In this document: positions 1-8,333 of the stretch, piece by piece | Position numbering within the stretch: position 1 is the stretch's first letter | How the letters are laid out: every line of letters starts with the position of its first letter | Source of the DNA: Candidatus Saccharimonadales bacterium | GTDB lineage: Bacteria; Patescibacteriota; Saccharimonadia; Saccharimonadales; UBA4665 | DNA length: 16,270 bases | NCBI GenBank assembly: GCA_025450135.1 | Contig: JANWHZ010000048.1 | Coordinates: 1 to 16,270, forward strand | Reading direction: 5' to 3' | Translations under genes and position numbers: made by a program | The notes under the pieces: generated by a model | What the model was told of the DNA's origin: nothing | The model's input: only the letters and a program-made list of their open reading frames with translations | Database searches by the model: none

Positions 1-2
1 TA

Positions 3-644
3 TGGTACGTGGTCCTCAGTGCCGTCTGGCAGTGGCGCCCTTTATTTCATGCCGTGCGCGGGCTCGCACTCTGGCAACGCCTACTGTCAGCATTGTTACC
101 GCTCGCGGCAGTAGGGTGGTTGGCATATATCGCGGTAGTGCATCACGGTTTGCTCTTCACGCTAGTAGGTTTACCTGACAATATGTCCGTGGTGCGAGCA
201 CTACCGCATACGCTTCTGCATACGCTTAGCCTATTTGTCTATACCGGCCCCAGCCAGCCCGAACTATGGCTCGGCCGGCTGCCGCTGCTTGATGTATTCG
301 TGTTGGCCATGTTCGCAGCCGGCGCCGTCTTTTATGCCCGCCACCCCTTTGCCGCCCGCACCCAGCTGCTCGCCAGCTACTTAGTGTTGAGTATCCTGCT
401 GATTAGTCTCGGTACGGTCGGGATTAGCGTTGCTCTGCCGCTCATCTATCTCGTTTCGGTGGCAGGCATCGCCTATCTCCTGCATTTTTGGCTGCGTACG
501 TTTCCAGTCAATCCATTGGCACGTTACTTTGGCATGGGATTGATGGCGCTGCTGATTGCGTTATCTTGCTATTACAACATCAAGCAGTACTTCATCGCAT
601 GGCCGCATAACACTGCGGTGGTCCAGGTGTACCGTAGCCGCTAA
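3..644 (+). CDS. Polytopic membrane protein, C-terminal part (5' end outside window)
   Basis: The reading frame is open from the left edge with no upstream stop, so the gene probably begins outside the window; a GTG at position 9 is the first internal start codon. The visible 213 or so residues hold about five hydrophobic segments, roughly residues 25-48, 90-105, 120-155 and 172-190 counted from the GTG. The tail contains 'FPVNPLAR', a stretch rich in aromatic residues ending 'YFIAWPHN', and a short hydrophilic end. This resembles the C-terminal membrane part of GT-C type glycosyltransferases seen in related genomes, but no catalytic region is visible and that reading is tentative. A separate promoter-like element follows its stop, so it is probably not part of the ybaB operon. 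Confidence 0.6.
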   Translation, partial: WYVVLSAVWQWRPLFHAVRGLALWQRLLSALLPLAAVGWLAYIAVVHHGLLFTLVGLPDNMSVVRALPHTLLHTLSLFVYTGPSQPELWLGRLPLLDVFVLAMFAAGAVFYARHPFAARTQLLASYLVLSILLISLGTVGISVALPLIYLVSVAGIAYLLHFWLRTFPVNPLARYFGMGLMALLIALSCYYNIKQYFIAWPHNTAVVQVYRSR

Positions 645-646
645 AC

Positions 647-655
647 TGGTACAAT
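647..655 (+). promoter_or_regulatory. Extended -10 promoter for the ybaB-recR-nudix-dhh-cysS run
   Basis: TGGTACAAT, an extended -10 (TGnTAnnAT), starts 3 nt after the upstream stop codon. No convincing -35 box is seen at 17 nt. Transcription starting near 662 would give a leader of about 40 nt that holds the ybaB Shine-Dalgarno. The same 9-mer occurs before the CYTH gene on the other strand. Confidence 0.45.
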
Positions 656-703
656 AGCTCTATCCCTGTGAGTTAGGATACGCTGTAAACGAAAGGAATA
701 GTG

Positions 704-997
704 ATGAGTCGGTTTGATCAAGCTAAAATGCTGTTAAAAGTTAAGAAAATGCAGAAAGAACTGCAGCACGAAGTCATTACCGTAGAAGCCGGCGACGGCG
801 CAGTTAAAGTTGAGATCACTGGCGACCAAAAGATCAAGAAGGTGCACATCGACCCGGAATACGTTGACCTCGACGATATCGGTCAGTTGGAGCGCTGGGT
901 GGAAGACGCCGTCAAGCAAGCCATCCAGGAGAGCCAGCGCGTGGCCGCCGAAAAAATGCAGCCTATGATGGGCATGCTCGGCAACCTCGGTCTGTAA
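704..997 (+). CDS. ybaB: YbaB/EbfC family nucleoid-associated protein
   Basis: A 97-residue protein matching the YbaB/EbfC family in length and layout. A charged N-terminal helix (about residues 1-25, 'LLKVKKMQKELQ') is followed by a beta segment with the family pattern 'GDGAVKVEITGDQKIKKVHIDPE', an acidic 'DDIGQLERWVEDAVKQAIQ' helix and a Met/Gly-rich tail ending 'GMLGNLGL'. Family members are dimeric DNA-binding proteins that coat the chromosome. The gene is commonly encoded just before recR, exactly as here (15 nt gap). ATG at 704 is preferred over GTG at 701 because the AAAGGA Shine-Dalgarno at 692-697 then has normal spacing. Confidence 0.95.
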   Translation: MSRFDQAKMLLKVKKMQKELQHEVITVEAGDGAVKVEITGDQKIKKVHIDPEYVDLDDIGQLERWVEDAVKQAIQESQRVAAEKMQPMMGMLGNLGL

Positions 998-1012
998 ACC
1001 AAAAAAGGAAGC

Positions 1013-1630
1013 GTGGGTTACCAAGTGAAAATTCTGCCGCCAGCCCTCACCAGCCTGATTGAAGCCTTCGGCGCATTGCCAGGCGTAGGTCCGCGAACTG
1101 CTGAACGTTTTGCCTACTACCTCGTCAAGCGAGACGCCAGCGCTGCCATGAAGCTGGCCGATGCATTACAGCATCTGGAGGGTGGCATCGGTTATTGTAA
1201 GAAAACGTTCGCCTTGGTGTCGGCTGGACAGGAGCTGTCTGACCTATATACCGATCCGAGCCGTGACAAAAGGACTATCGCTGTCGTAGCCGAGCCGTTT
1301 GATATCGTGGCATTGGAAGCGACTGGGCAATACCATGGCACCTACCATGTACTTGGTGGACTGGTCTCGCCAATCGACGGAGTGGCACCCGATCAACTAC
1401 ATATCCAAGAGCTCATCAACCGTATCGATGAAGACCAGGTGGAAGAAATTATTCTAGCTACCAACGCGAGCGTCGAAGGCGAGTCAACAGCGTTATATAT
1501 TCGCCAGCAAATCGATGGTCGGCCGGTTAAGCTGACGCGCCTGGCGCGCGGCCTGCCGATCGGCGTCGACTTGGAATACGCCGATCAGATCACCTTGAGC
1601 CGAGCACTGGAGGGCAGACAAGCGCTGTGA
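1013..1630 (+). CDS. recR: Recombination mediator protein RecR
   Basis: A 205-residue RecR, close to the usual 200. RecR works with RecF/RecO to load RecA at single-stranded gaps. Visible parts are the helix-hairpin-helix 'LPGVGPRTAERFAYYL' (22-37), the Toprim domain 'TIAVVAEPFDIVALEATG' (88-105), 'YHGTYHVLGGLVSPIDG', and the C-terminal 'LTRLARGLPIGVDLEYAD' (174-191). The zinc finger between HhH and Toprim is degenerate: only C62 remains. The first CxxC is collapsed to 'YCKKTF', and the second is replaced by S76 and Y79 in 'ELSDLYTDPSRD'. The GTG start at 1013 lies just after a poly-A/GGAA Shine-Dalgarno; a GTG at 1025 is an alternative. The stop overlaps the Nudix start (GTGA), so translation is coupled. 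Confidence 0.95.
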   Translation: MGYQVKILPPALTSLIEAFGALPGVGPRTAERFAYYLVKRDASAAMKLADALQHLEGGIGYCKKTFALVSAGQELSDLYTDPSRDKRTIAVVAEPFDIVALEATGQYHGTYHVLGGLVSPIDGVAPDQLHIQELINRIDEDQVEEIILATNASVEGESTALYIRQQIDGRPVKLTRLARGLPIGVDLEYADQITLSRALEGRQAL

Positions 1631-2130
1631 GACTAGATTACTGCACAGAGTGCGCCGCACCGCTTACGAAGATTACCAACACTGACTATGTCTGCACGCG
1701 TGGGCATAGGTACCACAATAATCCTCACGCCTCAGTTAGCTTGGCACTTATCAACGATCAAAACCAGGTGCTGCTCATCGAACGAGGTATTGAGCCACGC
1801 AGAGGACTGTACGCCTTGCCAGGTGGTTTTTTGGACTACGACGAGAACGCCTACCAGGCAGCACGGCGTGAAGCCAAAGAAGAACTCGGTATCGACATCA
1901 ATGAAGACGACCTCGAGCCTATCGACTGCGCGTTACACTATTATCTCGAGAACGATAGTGCTGCAGGCGTCACCATGCTTTGCCGACAGTGGAATGGCAC
2001 GATCCAAGCAGCCGACGATGCCGCCACGGTCATGTGGAAGCCTATCGACTTTCTCAAGACAGATAGGATTGCGTGGCCGTATCCATACCTCTACAATAGG
2101 CTCGAAAGCATACTCCATCATGACATATAA
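1627..2130 (+). CDS. Nudix hydrolase with N-terminal zinc ribbon
   Basis: A 167-residue protein with a perfect Nudix box at residues 67-89: G67, E73, R81-E82 and E85-E86 fit GX5EX7REUXEEXGU, so Mg-dependent hydrolysis of a nucleoside diphosphate-linked substrate is expected. The N-terminus has C6xxC9 and, further on, C23 and H27 followed by 'YHNNP', an incomplete (C3H-like) version of the zinc ribbon found in NudC-like and related Nudix proteins. The substrate cannot be read from the sequence; house-cleaning of damaged nucleotides or NAD-type dinucleotides are options. The GTG start overlaps the recR stop by 4 nt, and the C-terminus overlaps the next gene by 11 nt. Confidence 0.9.
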   Translation: MRLDYCTECAAPLTKITNTDYVCTRGHRYHNNPHASVSLALINDQNQVLLIERGIEPRRGLYALPGGFLDYDENAYQAARREAKEELGIDINEDDLEPIDCALHYYLENDSAAGVTMLCRQWNGTIQAADDAATVMWKPIDFLKTDRIAWPYPYLYNRLESILHHDI

Positions 2131-3163
2131 CGAAGCAGAAGCCATTAAGCAGATCGTCGACGACGCCAAGACCATCGTCGTGCTTCAGGCCGACAATCCT
2201 GACGCGGATTCGCTCGGCAGTAGCCTGGCGCTCGAACATATCCTTGGCGACCAAGGCAAGTCGGTAGTTCTCTACTGCGCTGTCGACATTCCCGGATATT
2301 TACACTATTTACCCGGCTGGGACCGTGTCGGGCATGAATTGCCGCGCCAATTTGACGCCAGCATTATCGTTGATGCTTCAACCTTCACCTTATTTGAGAA
2401 GCTGCAATCAAGCGGGGAAATGCATTGGCTGAGCACCCGTCCAAGCGTCGTTCTTGATCACCACGCCACCGTCGAAAATCGGATAGATTTTGCCCGTGTC
2501 ACGCTCTATGACGAGCACACATCTTCCTGCAGCGAGCTGGTGTGCAATCTGTCGTCGCAGCTCAATTGGCATATTGACCCTGAAGCCGGCGCCTGCCTAA
2601 TGACTGGCATACTTGGCGACACCCAAGGCCTCTCGAACGACCTCGCCTCAGCCGACACCTACAGAGTTATGGCCGACTTGGTAGACCTTGGCGTCGACCG
2701 CCCGACACTAGAAGAGCAACGCCGCGAGTACAACCGCATGTCGTATGACATCTTCAGATATAAGGCCAAGCTCATAGACCGCACCGAGCTAGCAGCTGAC
2801 GGTCGCATCGCATACGTCACCGTTCCACAAGCGGAAATAACGACCTACAGCCCACTGTACAATCCGGTGCCGCTTATCCAAAACGACTTGCTGAATATCA
2901 GCGGTGTCATGCTGACGATCGTCTTCAAGCAATACAACGACGGCAAAGTGACCGGCGCCATCCGCGCCAATTCTGGCTACGCGGTTGCAGACAAACTAGC
3001 CGAACATATGGGCGGCGGCGGCCATCCCTATGCCAGCGGCTTCAAACAAGTCACTAGGCGACCGTTTAACGAGATAAAATCAGAATGTTTGAGCTTTGCG
3101 ACTAAACTTCTAAGCAACATAGACAAGGAACATTCTGATGAAGTTGTACAATACGCTTTCTAG
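2120..3163 (+). CDS. DHH/DHHA1 phosphoesterase, NrnA-like (nano-RNase / pAp phosphatase family)
   Basis: A 347-residue two-domain enzyme. The DHH domain shows 'DNPDADSLGSS' (25-35; D28 and D30 as metal ligands), D85 in 'IIVDAS', 'LDHHATVEN' (D113-H114-H115) and D167 in 'GILGDTQG'. The DHHA1 domain ends with 'GGGGHPYASG' (298-307), the substrate-binding signature of NrnA-type enzymes that degrade 2-5 nt RNA or dephosphorylate pAp. The His that usually opens motif I (HxxPDxD) is Asp here. The ATG at 2120 was chosen because motif I then lies at the normal distance from the N-terminus. The open frame extends far upstream but there it only shadows the Nudix gene. The gene overlaps the Nudix end by 11 nt and the cysS start by 26 nt. 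Confidence 0.92.
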   Translation: MTYNEAEAIKQIVDDAKTIVVLQADNPDADSLGSSLALEHILGDQGKSVVLYCAVDIPGYLHYLPGWDRVGHELPRQFDASIIVDASTFTLFEKLQSSGEMHWLSTRPSVVLDHHATVENRIDFARVTLYDEHTSSCSELVCNLSSQLNWHIDPEAGACLMTGILGDTQGLSNDLASADTYRVMADLVDLGVDRPTLEEQRREYNRMSYDIFRYKAKLIDRTELAADGRIAYVTVPQAEITTYSPLYNPVPLIQNDLLNISGVMLTIVFKQYNDGKVTGAIRANSGYAVADKLAEHMGGGGHPYASGFKQVTRRPFNEIKSECLSFATKLLSNIDKEHSDEVVQYAF

Positions 3164-4598
3164 ACAAATCGAGGAAATTAAGCCGATCAACCCGCCCGTA
3201 GTCACAGTCTATACATGCGGCCCGACCGTCTATGACTTCCCGCACGTCGGAAACTGGTTCACCTTTATCCGCTATGATCTGCTGGTGCGAACACTGCAAC
3301 TGAGCGGCTTGAAACCAAAGTGGGTCATGAATGTCACCGACGTCGGACACTTGGTCAGTGACGCCGACTCCGGTGAAGATAAACTGGAAAAAGGTGCCCG
3401 GCGCGAGCATAAGACCGCCTGGGAAGTGGCCGCGTATTACACCGAGTACTTTATCGATGGCCTACAGCGCCTCAATTTCCGGACGCCAGATCATTTGCCG
3501 CGGGCAACAGAGCACATCCAAGAACAGATCGATCTCATTCGACGACTCGACGAAAAAGGCTATACCTACGTTATTAGCGATGGAGTGTATTACGACACAG
3601 CTAGATTCCCGAGATATGCGGATTTCGCGCGGCTTGACCTCGACGAACAGCAACCCGGCGCCCGTGTTGAATTCGATCCAGAAAAACGTAGCGTAGCCGA
3701 TTTCGCTCTTTGGAAATTTTCTCCCAAGGACCATCAACGCGACATGGAATGGGAGAGCCCCTGGGGCAGGGGTTTTCCTGGCTGGCACATCGAATGCTCG
3801 GCCATGAGCATGAAGTACCTTGGCGAGACACTTGACGTGCACGCCGGCGGCATTGACCACATTCCGGTGCACCACACCAACGAAATCGCCCAGAGCGAAG
3901 CAGTAACCGGCAAACCATTGGCCGCTATCTGGATGCACACCAACCACATTAGCGTGGAAGGCGAAAAAATCAGCAAATCACTCGACAACGGTGTAACACT
4001 TGAAGATATTGAGGCGCACGGCGTTAGCCTGGCGGCCTTCCGGCTACACGTGTTTGAAAGCCACTACCGCAGCCAGAGTAAGTTCAGCTGGGAAAGCCTC
4101 GAAGCAGCTCAGCATCGCCTGAAGCGCTGGCAACAAATGGCAGACCTCAGATTCCAAATCATTACCGCCGATAAGATTTTGCCCATATCTGACGCTCCGA
4201 AGAACTTTCACTACTACGATCAACTGGCCGCTGACCATCCGGCATCCAGGTTAAGCGAGGCCGTTATAGCTGACTTTGATGCTGCATTGCAAAACGATCT
4301 CGACACACCGAAAGCGCTGGCTAGCATTGAGCGCCTATGGAACGCCATCGAAGCGGACGGTATGCTCGTCTTCTACAAAACAGCACTTGTGAAGATACTC
4401 ACCCGCATCGACGAACAGTTCGGCATTAACCTATTCAGCGACGATATAACTGACACCCAAAAGGCCGTCATCGCCGAACGCGAAGCGGTCCGCGCTGCAA
4501 AGGACTGGACGACGTCAGACAAGCTTCGAGACCAGCTGCAAGCAGACGGCATCGGATTGCGCGACAATCCGCAGGGTACCGTGTGGTACCACCTCTAG
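3138..4598 (+). CDS. cysS: Cysteinyl-tRNA synthetase
   Basis: A 486-residue class I aminoacyl-tRNA synthetase that charges tRNA-Cys. Zinc ligands typical of CysRS are present: C27 ('YTCGPTVYD'), C220 ('GWHIECSAM'), H245 and E249 ('HHTNEIAQ'). The HIGH motif is HVGN (36-39) and the KMSKS loop is KISKS (277-281). The C-terminal part contains the DALR-like helical domain and ends in 'RDNPQGTVWYHL'. AAGGA at 3126-3130 gives 7 nt spacing to the ATG, which lies inside the 3' end of the DHH gene. The gene ends 6 nt before the stop codon of the convergent AI-2E gene. No strong terminator was seen between them. Confidence 0.97.
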   Translation: MKLYNTLSRQIEEIKPINPPVVTVYTCGPTVYDFPHVGNWFTFIRYDLLVRTLQLSGLKPKWVMNVTDVGHLVSDADSGEDKLEKGARREHKTAWEVAAYYTEYFIDGLQRLNFRTPDHLPRATEHIQEQIDLIRRLDEKGYTYVISDGVYYDTARFPRYADFARLDLDEQQPGARVEFDPEKRSVADFALWKFSPKDHQRDMEWESPWGRGFPGWHIECSAMSMKYLGETLDVHAGGIDHIPVHHTNEIAQSEAVTGKPLAAIWMHTNHISVEGEKISKSLDNGVTLEDIEAHGVSLAAFRLHVFESHYRSQSKFSWESLEAAQHRLKRWQQMADLRFQIITADKILPISDAPKNFHYYDQLAADHPASRLSEAVIADFDAALQNDLDTPKALASIERLWNAIEADGMLVFYKTALVKILTRIDEQFGINLFSDDITDTQKAVIAEREAVRAAKDWTTSDKLRDQLQADGIGLRDNPQGTVWYHL

Positions 4599-4604
4599 AA
4601 GTGG

Positions 4605-5726
4605 CTATTCTGCGGCTTTCCTTGTCGTGCTACCCGGCAAGGGAGCGTCGAGGTCATAGCGCGTTTCCAGGTAATCGGCGAGCCAAATGCGTAAGCAGGC
4701 TACGAGCGGAATCGCTAGCAAGCCGCCAAGCAGTCCTGCAAACGAAGCGCCGACCAGTAACGATATGAGGATCAGGAGCGGCGAGAGGTTAGTCTTGCTG
4801 GATTGAATGCGCGGCTGAATGAGATACGTCTCCACCTGCTGGTACAGGATGTAGTAAATCAAAATGCCCAGCGCAGACAGCGGCGAGTGGAAGAGTGCTA
4901 TAAAGGACACAATAAGCGCACCGAAGGTGTGACCAACCAGCGGAATTAAACCACAGATAAAGACTAACCCCATGAGCGCAAAGGGATATGGCACGTCAAA
5001 GATGACAAACCCCGGCAGTACCAGTAGCGAGGCAATTACGGCGAGTAAAAGCTGGCCATTAATATACCCGCGCACCGCCTGATACATATCCCTCGTCAGC
5101 CGCTCAACGTGGCTGCGTTTGTGCTGCGGTATGAGTTGGCTTAAAAACTCCACCCATACCGGCCCTTCGATAAGCATCATGAACGTCATAACCAGAACAA
5201 GCAGCATCGAGAAGAGGCTATTGGCAACACCAGTAACGGCACCAAAGACCGCAGATGTACCCGATTGCAGCCGGCTACCGAGTTCGTTCGATAATTGCTG
5301 TATCTGACCCTCAAGGTGGTAACGGACGACGAAATCGCTAACGTTACTATAGCGGTTTTGTAAGTCCTGGAGCGTCGTTGGCGCGCTCGTTAGAAATGTC
5401 TGGGTATCACGGAAGACGGGCGGCACCACGCTGACAATAAAGCCAACCAGAATCCCTACAACGATAAGAAACGCCAGCGCAGTCGCAAGCTGCCGGTTAT
5501 TATGCAGCCGGCCCGGCAAATGGCGAGCTACCCAGCTGACAGGAGCGTTGAGCGCCAAGGCCAAGAAGAACGCTATAATCACGAGTGTGAACGCTGGCAA
5601 CGTCCGCTGGATCACCGTCAAGACGAATACAGTGACAAGAATAAGTAACAAAACTTTGAAAAAGGTGCGGGCGCTGATAGTCAGCGATACTTCTTCGCTA
5701 GGCTTGCGAGAGAATAATGATAACAT
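4605..5726 (-). CDS. AI-2E family transporter / permease-like membrane protein
   Basis: About 373 residues from the ATG at 5726, the usual length for this family. Two hydrophobic segments near residues 20-60 and one near 80-103 are followed by a soluble loop and a membrane-dense C-terminal half with the family signatures 'GLIPLVGHTFGALI', 'QQVETYLIQPRIQ' and 'GLLGGLLAIPLVA'. Members were named for AI-2 export in E. coli (TqsA) but many have other or unknown substrates, so the function is not assigned. A GTG at 5765 in the same frame would add 13 residues. The ATG is preferred because a -35/-10 pair lies over the would-be extension and ends 6 nt before the ATG, predicting a leaderless mRNA. 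There is no Shine-Dalgarno at normal spacing before the ATG. Confidence 0.88.
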   Translation of the reverse strand: MLSLFSRKPSEEVSLTISARTFFKVLLLILVTVFVLTVIQRTLPAFTLVIIAFFLALALNAPVSWVARHLPGRLHNNRQLATALAFLIVVGILVGFIVSVVPPVFRDTQTFLTSAPTTLQDLQNRYSNVSDFVVRYHLEGQIQQLSNELGSRLQSGTSAVFGAVTGVANSLFSMLLVLVMTFMMLIEGPVWVEFLSQLIPQHKRSHVERLTRDMYQAVRGYINGQLLLAVIASLLVLPGFVIFDVPYPFALMGLVFICGLIPLVGHTFGALIVSFIALFHSPLSALGILIYYILYQQVETYLIQPRIQSSKTNLSPLLILISLLVGASFAGLLGGLLAIPLVACLRIWLADYLETRYDLDAPLPGSTTRKAAE

Positions 5727-5732
5727 GGCTTG

Positions 5733-5759
5733 ATTATCGCACACCTTCACGCAAGTCAA
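5733..5759 (-). promoter_or_regulatory. Promoter for the AI-2E family gene (leaderless type)
   Basis: On the minus strand TTGACT (5754-5759) is separated by 15 nt from GATAAT (5733-5738). The -10 ends 6 nt before the ATG, so the predicted transcript starts at or next to the start codon. The 15-nt spacer is slightly short. Confidence 0.5.
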
Positions 5760-5776
5760 AAGCACGCTAGCGCTGG

Positions 5777-6928
5777 CTAGACCAGGCGCGCAGCTTTACG
5801 TACCACACCGCGGTGCTTCCGCAGCGCGCGTGTATACAAAGCCTCGTATTGATCAACGACCGACTCATAGCTGTACTGCTTAACGTACTGCCGCGCCCAC
5901 GACCGCCAAAGCGTACAGAGCTTCGGTTCAGTGAGCAACAGGGTAAGACGCCTGGCAAATTCCGGCGTATCTCGTGGATTGACGAGCGATAACGAGCCAA
6001 GTCCCCGCATCACTGACGCATAACCGCTATTATCACCAGCAACCGTGACCAGCCCGCTCGCCATAGCTTCTAGTAGTACAATGCCAAAGCTTTCGCCGTA
6101 TACCGCCGGAGAACAAAACAAGTCGCTTGACGTGAGCAACTGTATCTTTTGCTCTTCGCTGACGTAGCCTAGGAATTCAACATTGGGTAGTTCAAGTTCT
6201 TTCGCCAATAGCTCAAGCCGGCGGCGTTCGGGACCGCTACCCGCCATCACTAGCCGAACATCTGGTATCTCACGAGCCACCAGTTGGTAAGCCATTAATA
6301 GAAAGCGAAGCCCTTTTCGTCCTTCCAGCCGGCCAAGATACAAAATAGTTTTTGGATGTGACGGCACAACAGTCGATGCGCGACGAAAATGATTCAGGTC
6401 GATGCCATTTGGAATAATCGTCACCGGGCGATCAGTCAGACTCCGTACGTACTCGGCAGCCGGCTCTGATGCAGCCGTCATCTCATGCAGGTCGCCCAGT
6501 ACTGTCTGCATGTAGGGTGTAATGACCAGTGCTAGTGTGCGGTTTACAATGGTCTCTGGCACTTTGGCGTGGAACGTGGCGATGTTAACACTTTGGCTGC
6601 GCACTAGTATCTGGCGACTCAGTGCCGGTACCCACGGCTCATGGAAGTGCAGGATATCGAACTTTTCTGCTTCCATGACTTGCTCGATCGCTTCAGTATC
6701 AATAGTTGAAGAAAAGGGTGCGGTGGTTTGGTTGGGCCAACGCAAATCGATTGACGTACCGAGAAAGATAATGTTTGAGGCGTCAATTTTGCGCCGTTGC
6801 CTAGGCTGAGCCGTAATGATCTTAACGGAATGGCCGCGCTTCGTTAAGTGTTCTTGCAGTGCAAAGACAATCTCCTGCACGCCGCCGCCAAGCGCAATGT
6901 TATACGGACAGATCAGTCCAATTTTCAT
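5777..6928 (-). CDS. GT4 family glycosyltransferase (PimA-like)
   Basis: A 383-residue two-domain GT-B enzyme. The N-terminal domain begins 'MKIGLICPYNIALGGGVQE' with the glycine-rich acceptor/donor loop of GT4 enzymes, and has 'ILHFHEPW' (92-99) and 'TFHAKVPE'. The C-terminal domain has 'IPNGIDLNHFR' (172-182), 'ILYLGRLEGRKGL' (195-207), 'VMAGSGPE' and the EX7E motif from E279 to E287 ('GESFGIVLLEAMASG'). The general plan is closest to PimA-type mannosyltransferases and related membrane-lipid glycosyltransferases, but sugar and acceptor cannot be read from the sequence. It lies 50 nt upstream of the AI-2E gene on the same strand, which has its own promoter. AAGGTGA precedes the ATG, but so does a very close extended -10, so the leader may be only a few nucleotides long. 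Confidence 0.92.
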   Translation of the reverse strand: MKIGLICPYNIALGGGVQEIVFALQEHLTKRGHSVKIITAQPRQRRKIDASNIIFLGTSIDLRWPNQTTAPFSSTIDTEAIEQVMEAEKFDILHFHEPWVPALSRQILVRSQSVNIATFHAKVPETIVNRTLALVITPYMQTVLGDLHEMTAASEPAAEYVRSLTDRPVTIIPNGIDLNHFRRASTVVPSHPKTILYLGRLEGRKGLRFLLMAYQLVAREIPDVRLVMAGSGPERRRLELLAKELELPNVEFLGYVSEEQKIQLLTSSDLFCSPAVYGESFGIVLLEAMASGLVTVAGDNSGYASVMRGLGSLSLVNPRDTPEFARRLTLLLTEPKLCTLWRSWARQYVKQYSYESVVDQYEALYTRALRKHRGVVRKAARLV

Positions 6929-6938
6929 ATCTCACCTT

Positions 6939-6947
6939 ATTTTAGCA
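6939..6947 (-). promoter_or_regulatory. Extended -10 for the GT4 glycosyltransferase gene
   Basis: TGCTAAAAT on the minus strand ends 10 nt before the ATG at 6928, predicting a leader of about 3-4 nt; the AAGGTGA motif would then lie at or upstream of the transcription start. A second candidate, TATAAT at 6978-6983, would give a longer leader that includes AAGGTGA. Confidence 0.4.
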
Positions 6948-7034
6948 TTGCGCTCCCGTTGTGACATCTAGAACAGATTATATTTGCAGCTTCGGTGAAT
7001 AAGTTGGTTAAATACACTCATGGTAGGAGATATG

Positions 7035-8282
7035 ATGAGTGACCAAGGTAATTTCAATCTATTAGTTGAAGGGCACCCAGACCCAATCGTGCGCGCGGCA
7101 GCAGAGTGGCCGGCATATAAAGCAGCGCACCCCAACGGCATTAATCTGACAATCGGTGTGGTTGCAGATCCTGGTACTATGGGCGTCTACCAGCCACCTG
7201 TAATGGAACGGGCATATAGGACAGCCTTTGAACAAACCATGCAGGACCAGGCCCACGGCTACGCAAATGCTGCAGGTGATTTGGACTTTCTCACAAATTT
7301 CGGCGCCTTTGCATTTGGAAGTGAGCAATACACCGCTCAAGCGCATGACATGCTTGCTTATCAAACGCTCGGCGGCACCGGGGCGCTCTGGATGACAAAA
7401 GAACTGCTTCGTGAGCTTATCCGTCGCGACGAAGCCGGCCGAGTGCCATTGCTGCTCGACCCCGGGTATGTGAATCACCAGCACATATTCGGCGCGGAAG
7501 AATTCAATGTCGCGACGTATCAACACGCTGACCCTGCTACTGGCGCATACAATCACCACGCTGCACTTGAAGCAATAGCGGCAATGCCAGCACACACCGT
7601 GCTATTACTACAAGTCTGTGGCCATAATGATGACGGTGCCGACCGAACAAAGACGCAGTGGGATGAAGTACTCGATGCCGCACAAGCTAGAGAAGCCGTC
7701 ATTGTACTCGATGGTGCCTATCTTGGTCTTGCACGCGGTCTTGCCGATGACATATACCCACTCGCAGCGTGTGCCCAGCGCGGTCTCTTTACCCTAGCAT
7801 GCCTGTCAGCGTCAAAGATTATGGGTGTGTACGGGGAGCGCTTGGGAGCACTCTATGTCTTGAACGCTCGCCGCCATTTGGGCGATGCACAAGCGAATAA
7901 TATAGATACCACATATCGAGGCAATGTACGGCAAACAATCACCGGTGTACCTCGTCTAGTTGCTCGAGCAGGCGCCCTCGCCTTGCGAGATCCAGAATTT
8001 CTTCCGCAGCTGAGTGCGACGCGGCGTCGGATTCGCGACAACCGCATTGCATTTAGTGTCGGGGCTGGCAGCGCCGCCATGGGTGCAGCCACTGGCTGGG
8101 GCTTATTTACCAGAATGAGGGCCGAGGGGTTTACGCCGGACCAGCATACTGCTTTGCTCTCTCGCGATCTCTACGTACTCGATTTTTCACGGTTAAACTT
8201 TGCAGGCATGCGAGACATCGAACAAGCCGCATGGATTGGCCAGGTCGTTGCTGACGTGTTAAGCAACGGCAACGCTGCCTAG
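7035..8282 (+). CDS. Aspartate/aromatic aminotransferase-like PLP enzyme (class I/II)
   Basis: About 415 residues with the order of motifs of fold-type I aspartate aminotransferases: 'INLTIGVVADPGTMGVY' near 36-52, 'QTLGGTGAL' (110-118), 'QVCGHNDDGADRTKTQWDE' (193-211; N198), 'VLDGAYLGLARG' (224-235; D226 and Y229), the PLP lysine K261 in 'SASKIMGVYGERLGALY', and the carboxylate-binding Arg in 'SRLNFAGM' (R386). The usual 'RANYSNPPAHG' block is changed to 'RGNVRQTITGVP', so side-chain specificity may differ. ATGs at 7020 and 7032 are alternative starts. AGGAGA (7025-7030) best fits ATG 7035, but a weak -10 also lies 6 nt before ATG 7020. Transcribed divergently from the GT4 gene. Confidence 0.87.
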   Translation: MSDQGNFNLLVEGHPDPIVRAAAEWPAYKAAHPNGINLTIGVVADPGTMGVYQPPVMERAYRTAFEQTMQDQAHGYANAAGDLDFLTNFGAFAFGSEQYTAQAHDMLAYQTLGGTGALWMTKELLRELIRRDEAGRVPLLLDPGYVNHQHIFGAEEFNVATYQHADPATGAYNHHAALEAIAAMPAHTVLLLQVCGHNDDGADRTKTQWDEVLDAAQAREAVIVLDGAYLGLARGLADDIYPLAACAQRGLFTLACLSASKIMGVYGERLGALYVLNARRHLGDAQANNIDTTYRGNVRQTITGVPRLVARAGALALRDPEFLPQLSATRRRIRDNRIAFSVGAGSAAMGAATGWGLFTRMRAEGFTPDQHTALLSRDLYVLDFSRLNFAGMRDIEQAAWIGQVVADVLSNGNAA

Positions 8283-8333
8283 CGGCAACTCAGACAAGCC
8301 GAGCACAGTATGAGCAGCTACGCCTATCCAGTA

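Noticed and set aside
1688..2119. Upstream extension of the DHH phosphoesterase frame across the Nudix gene
   Set aside because: The translation is low in hydrophobic order and unlike the family, while the Nudix frame there has a perfect motif. The conserved DHH domain starts right after ATG 2120.
4575..4590. Inverted repeat GGTACC-GTGT-GGTACC as a cysS terminator
   Set aside because: It lies within the last codons of cysS, the stem is only 6 bp and no U-run follows on either strand.
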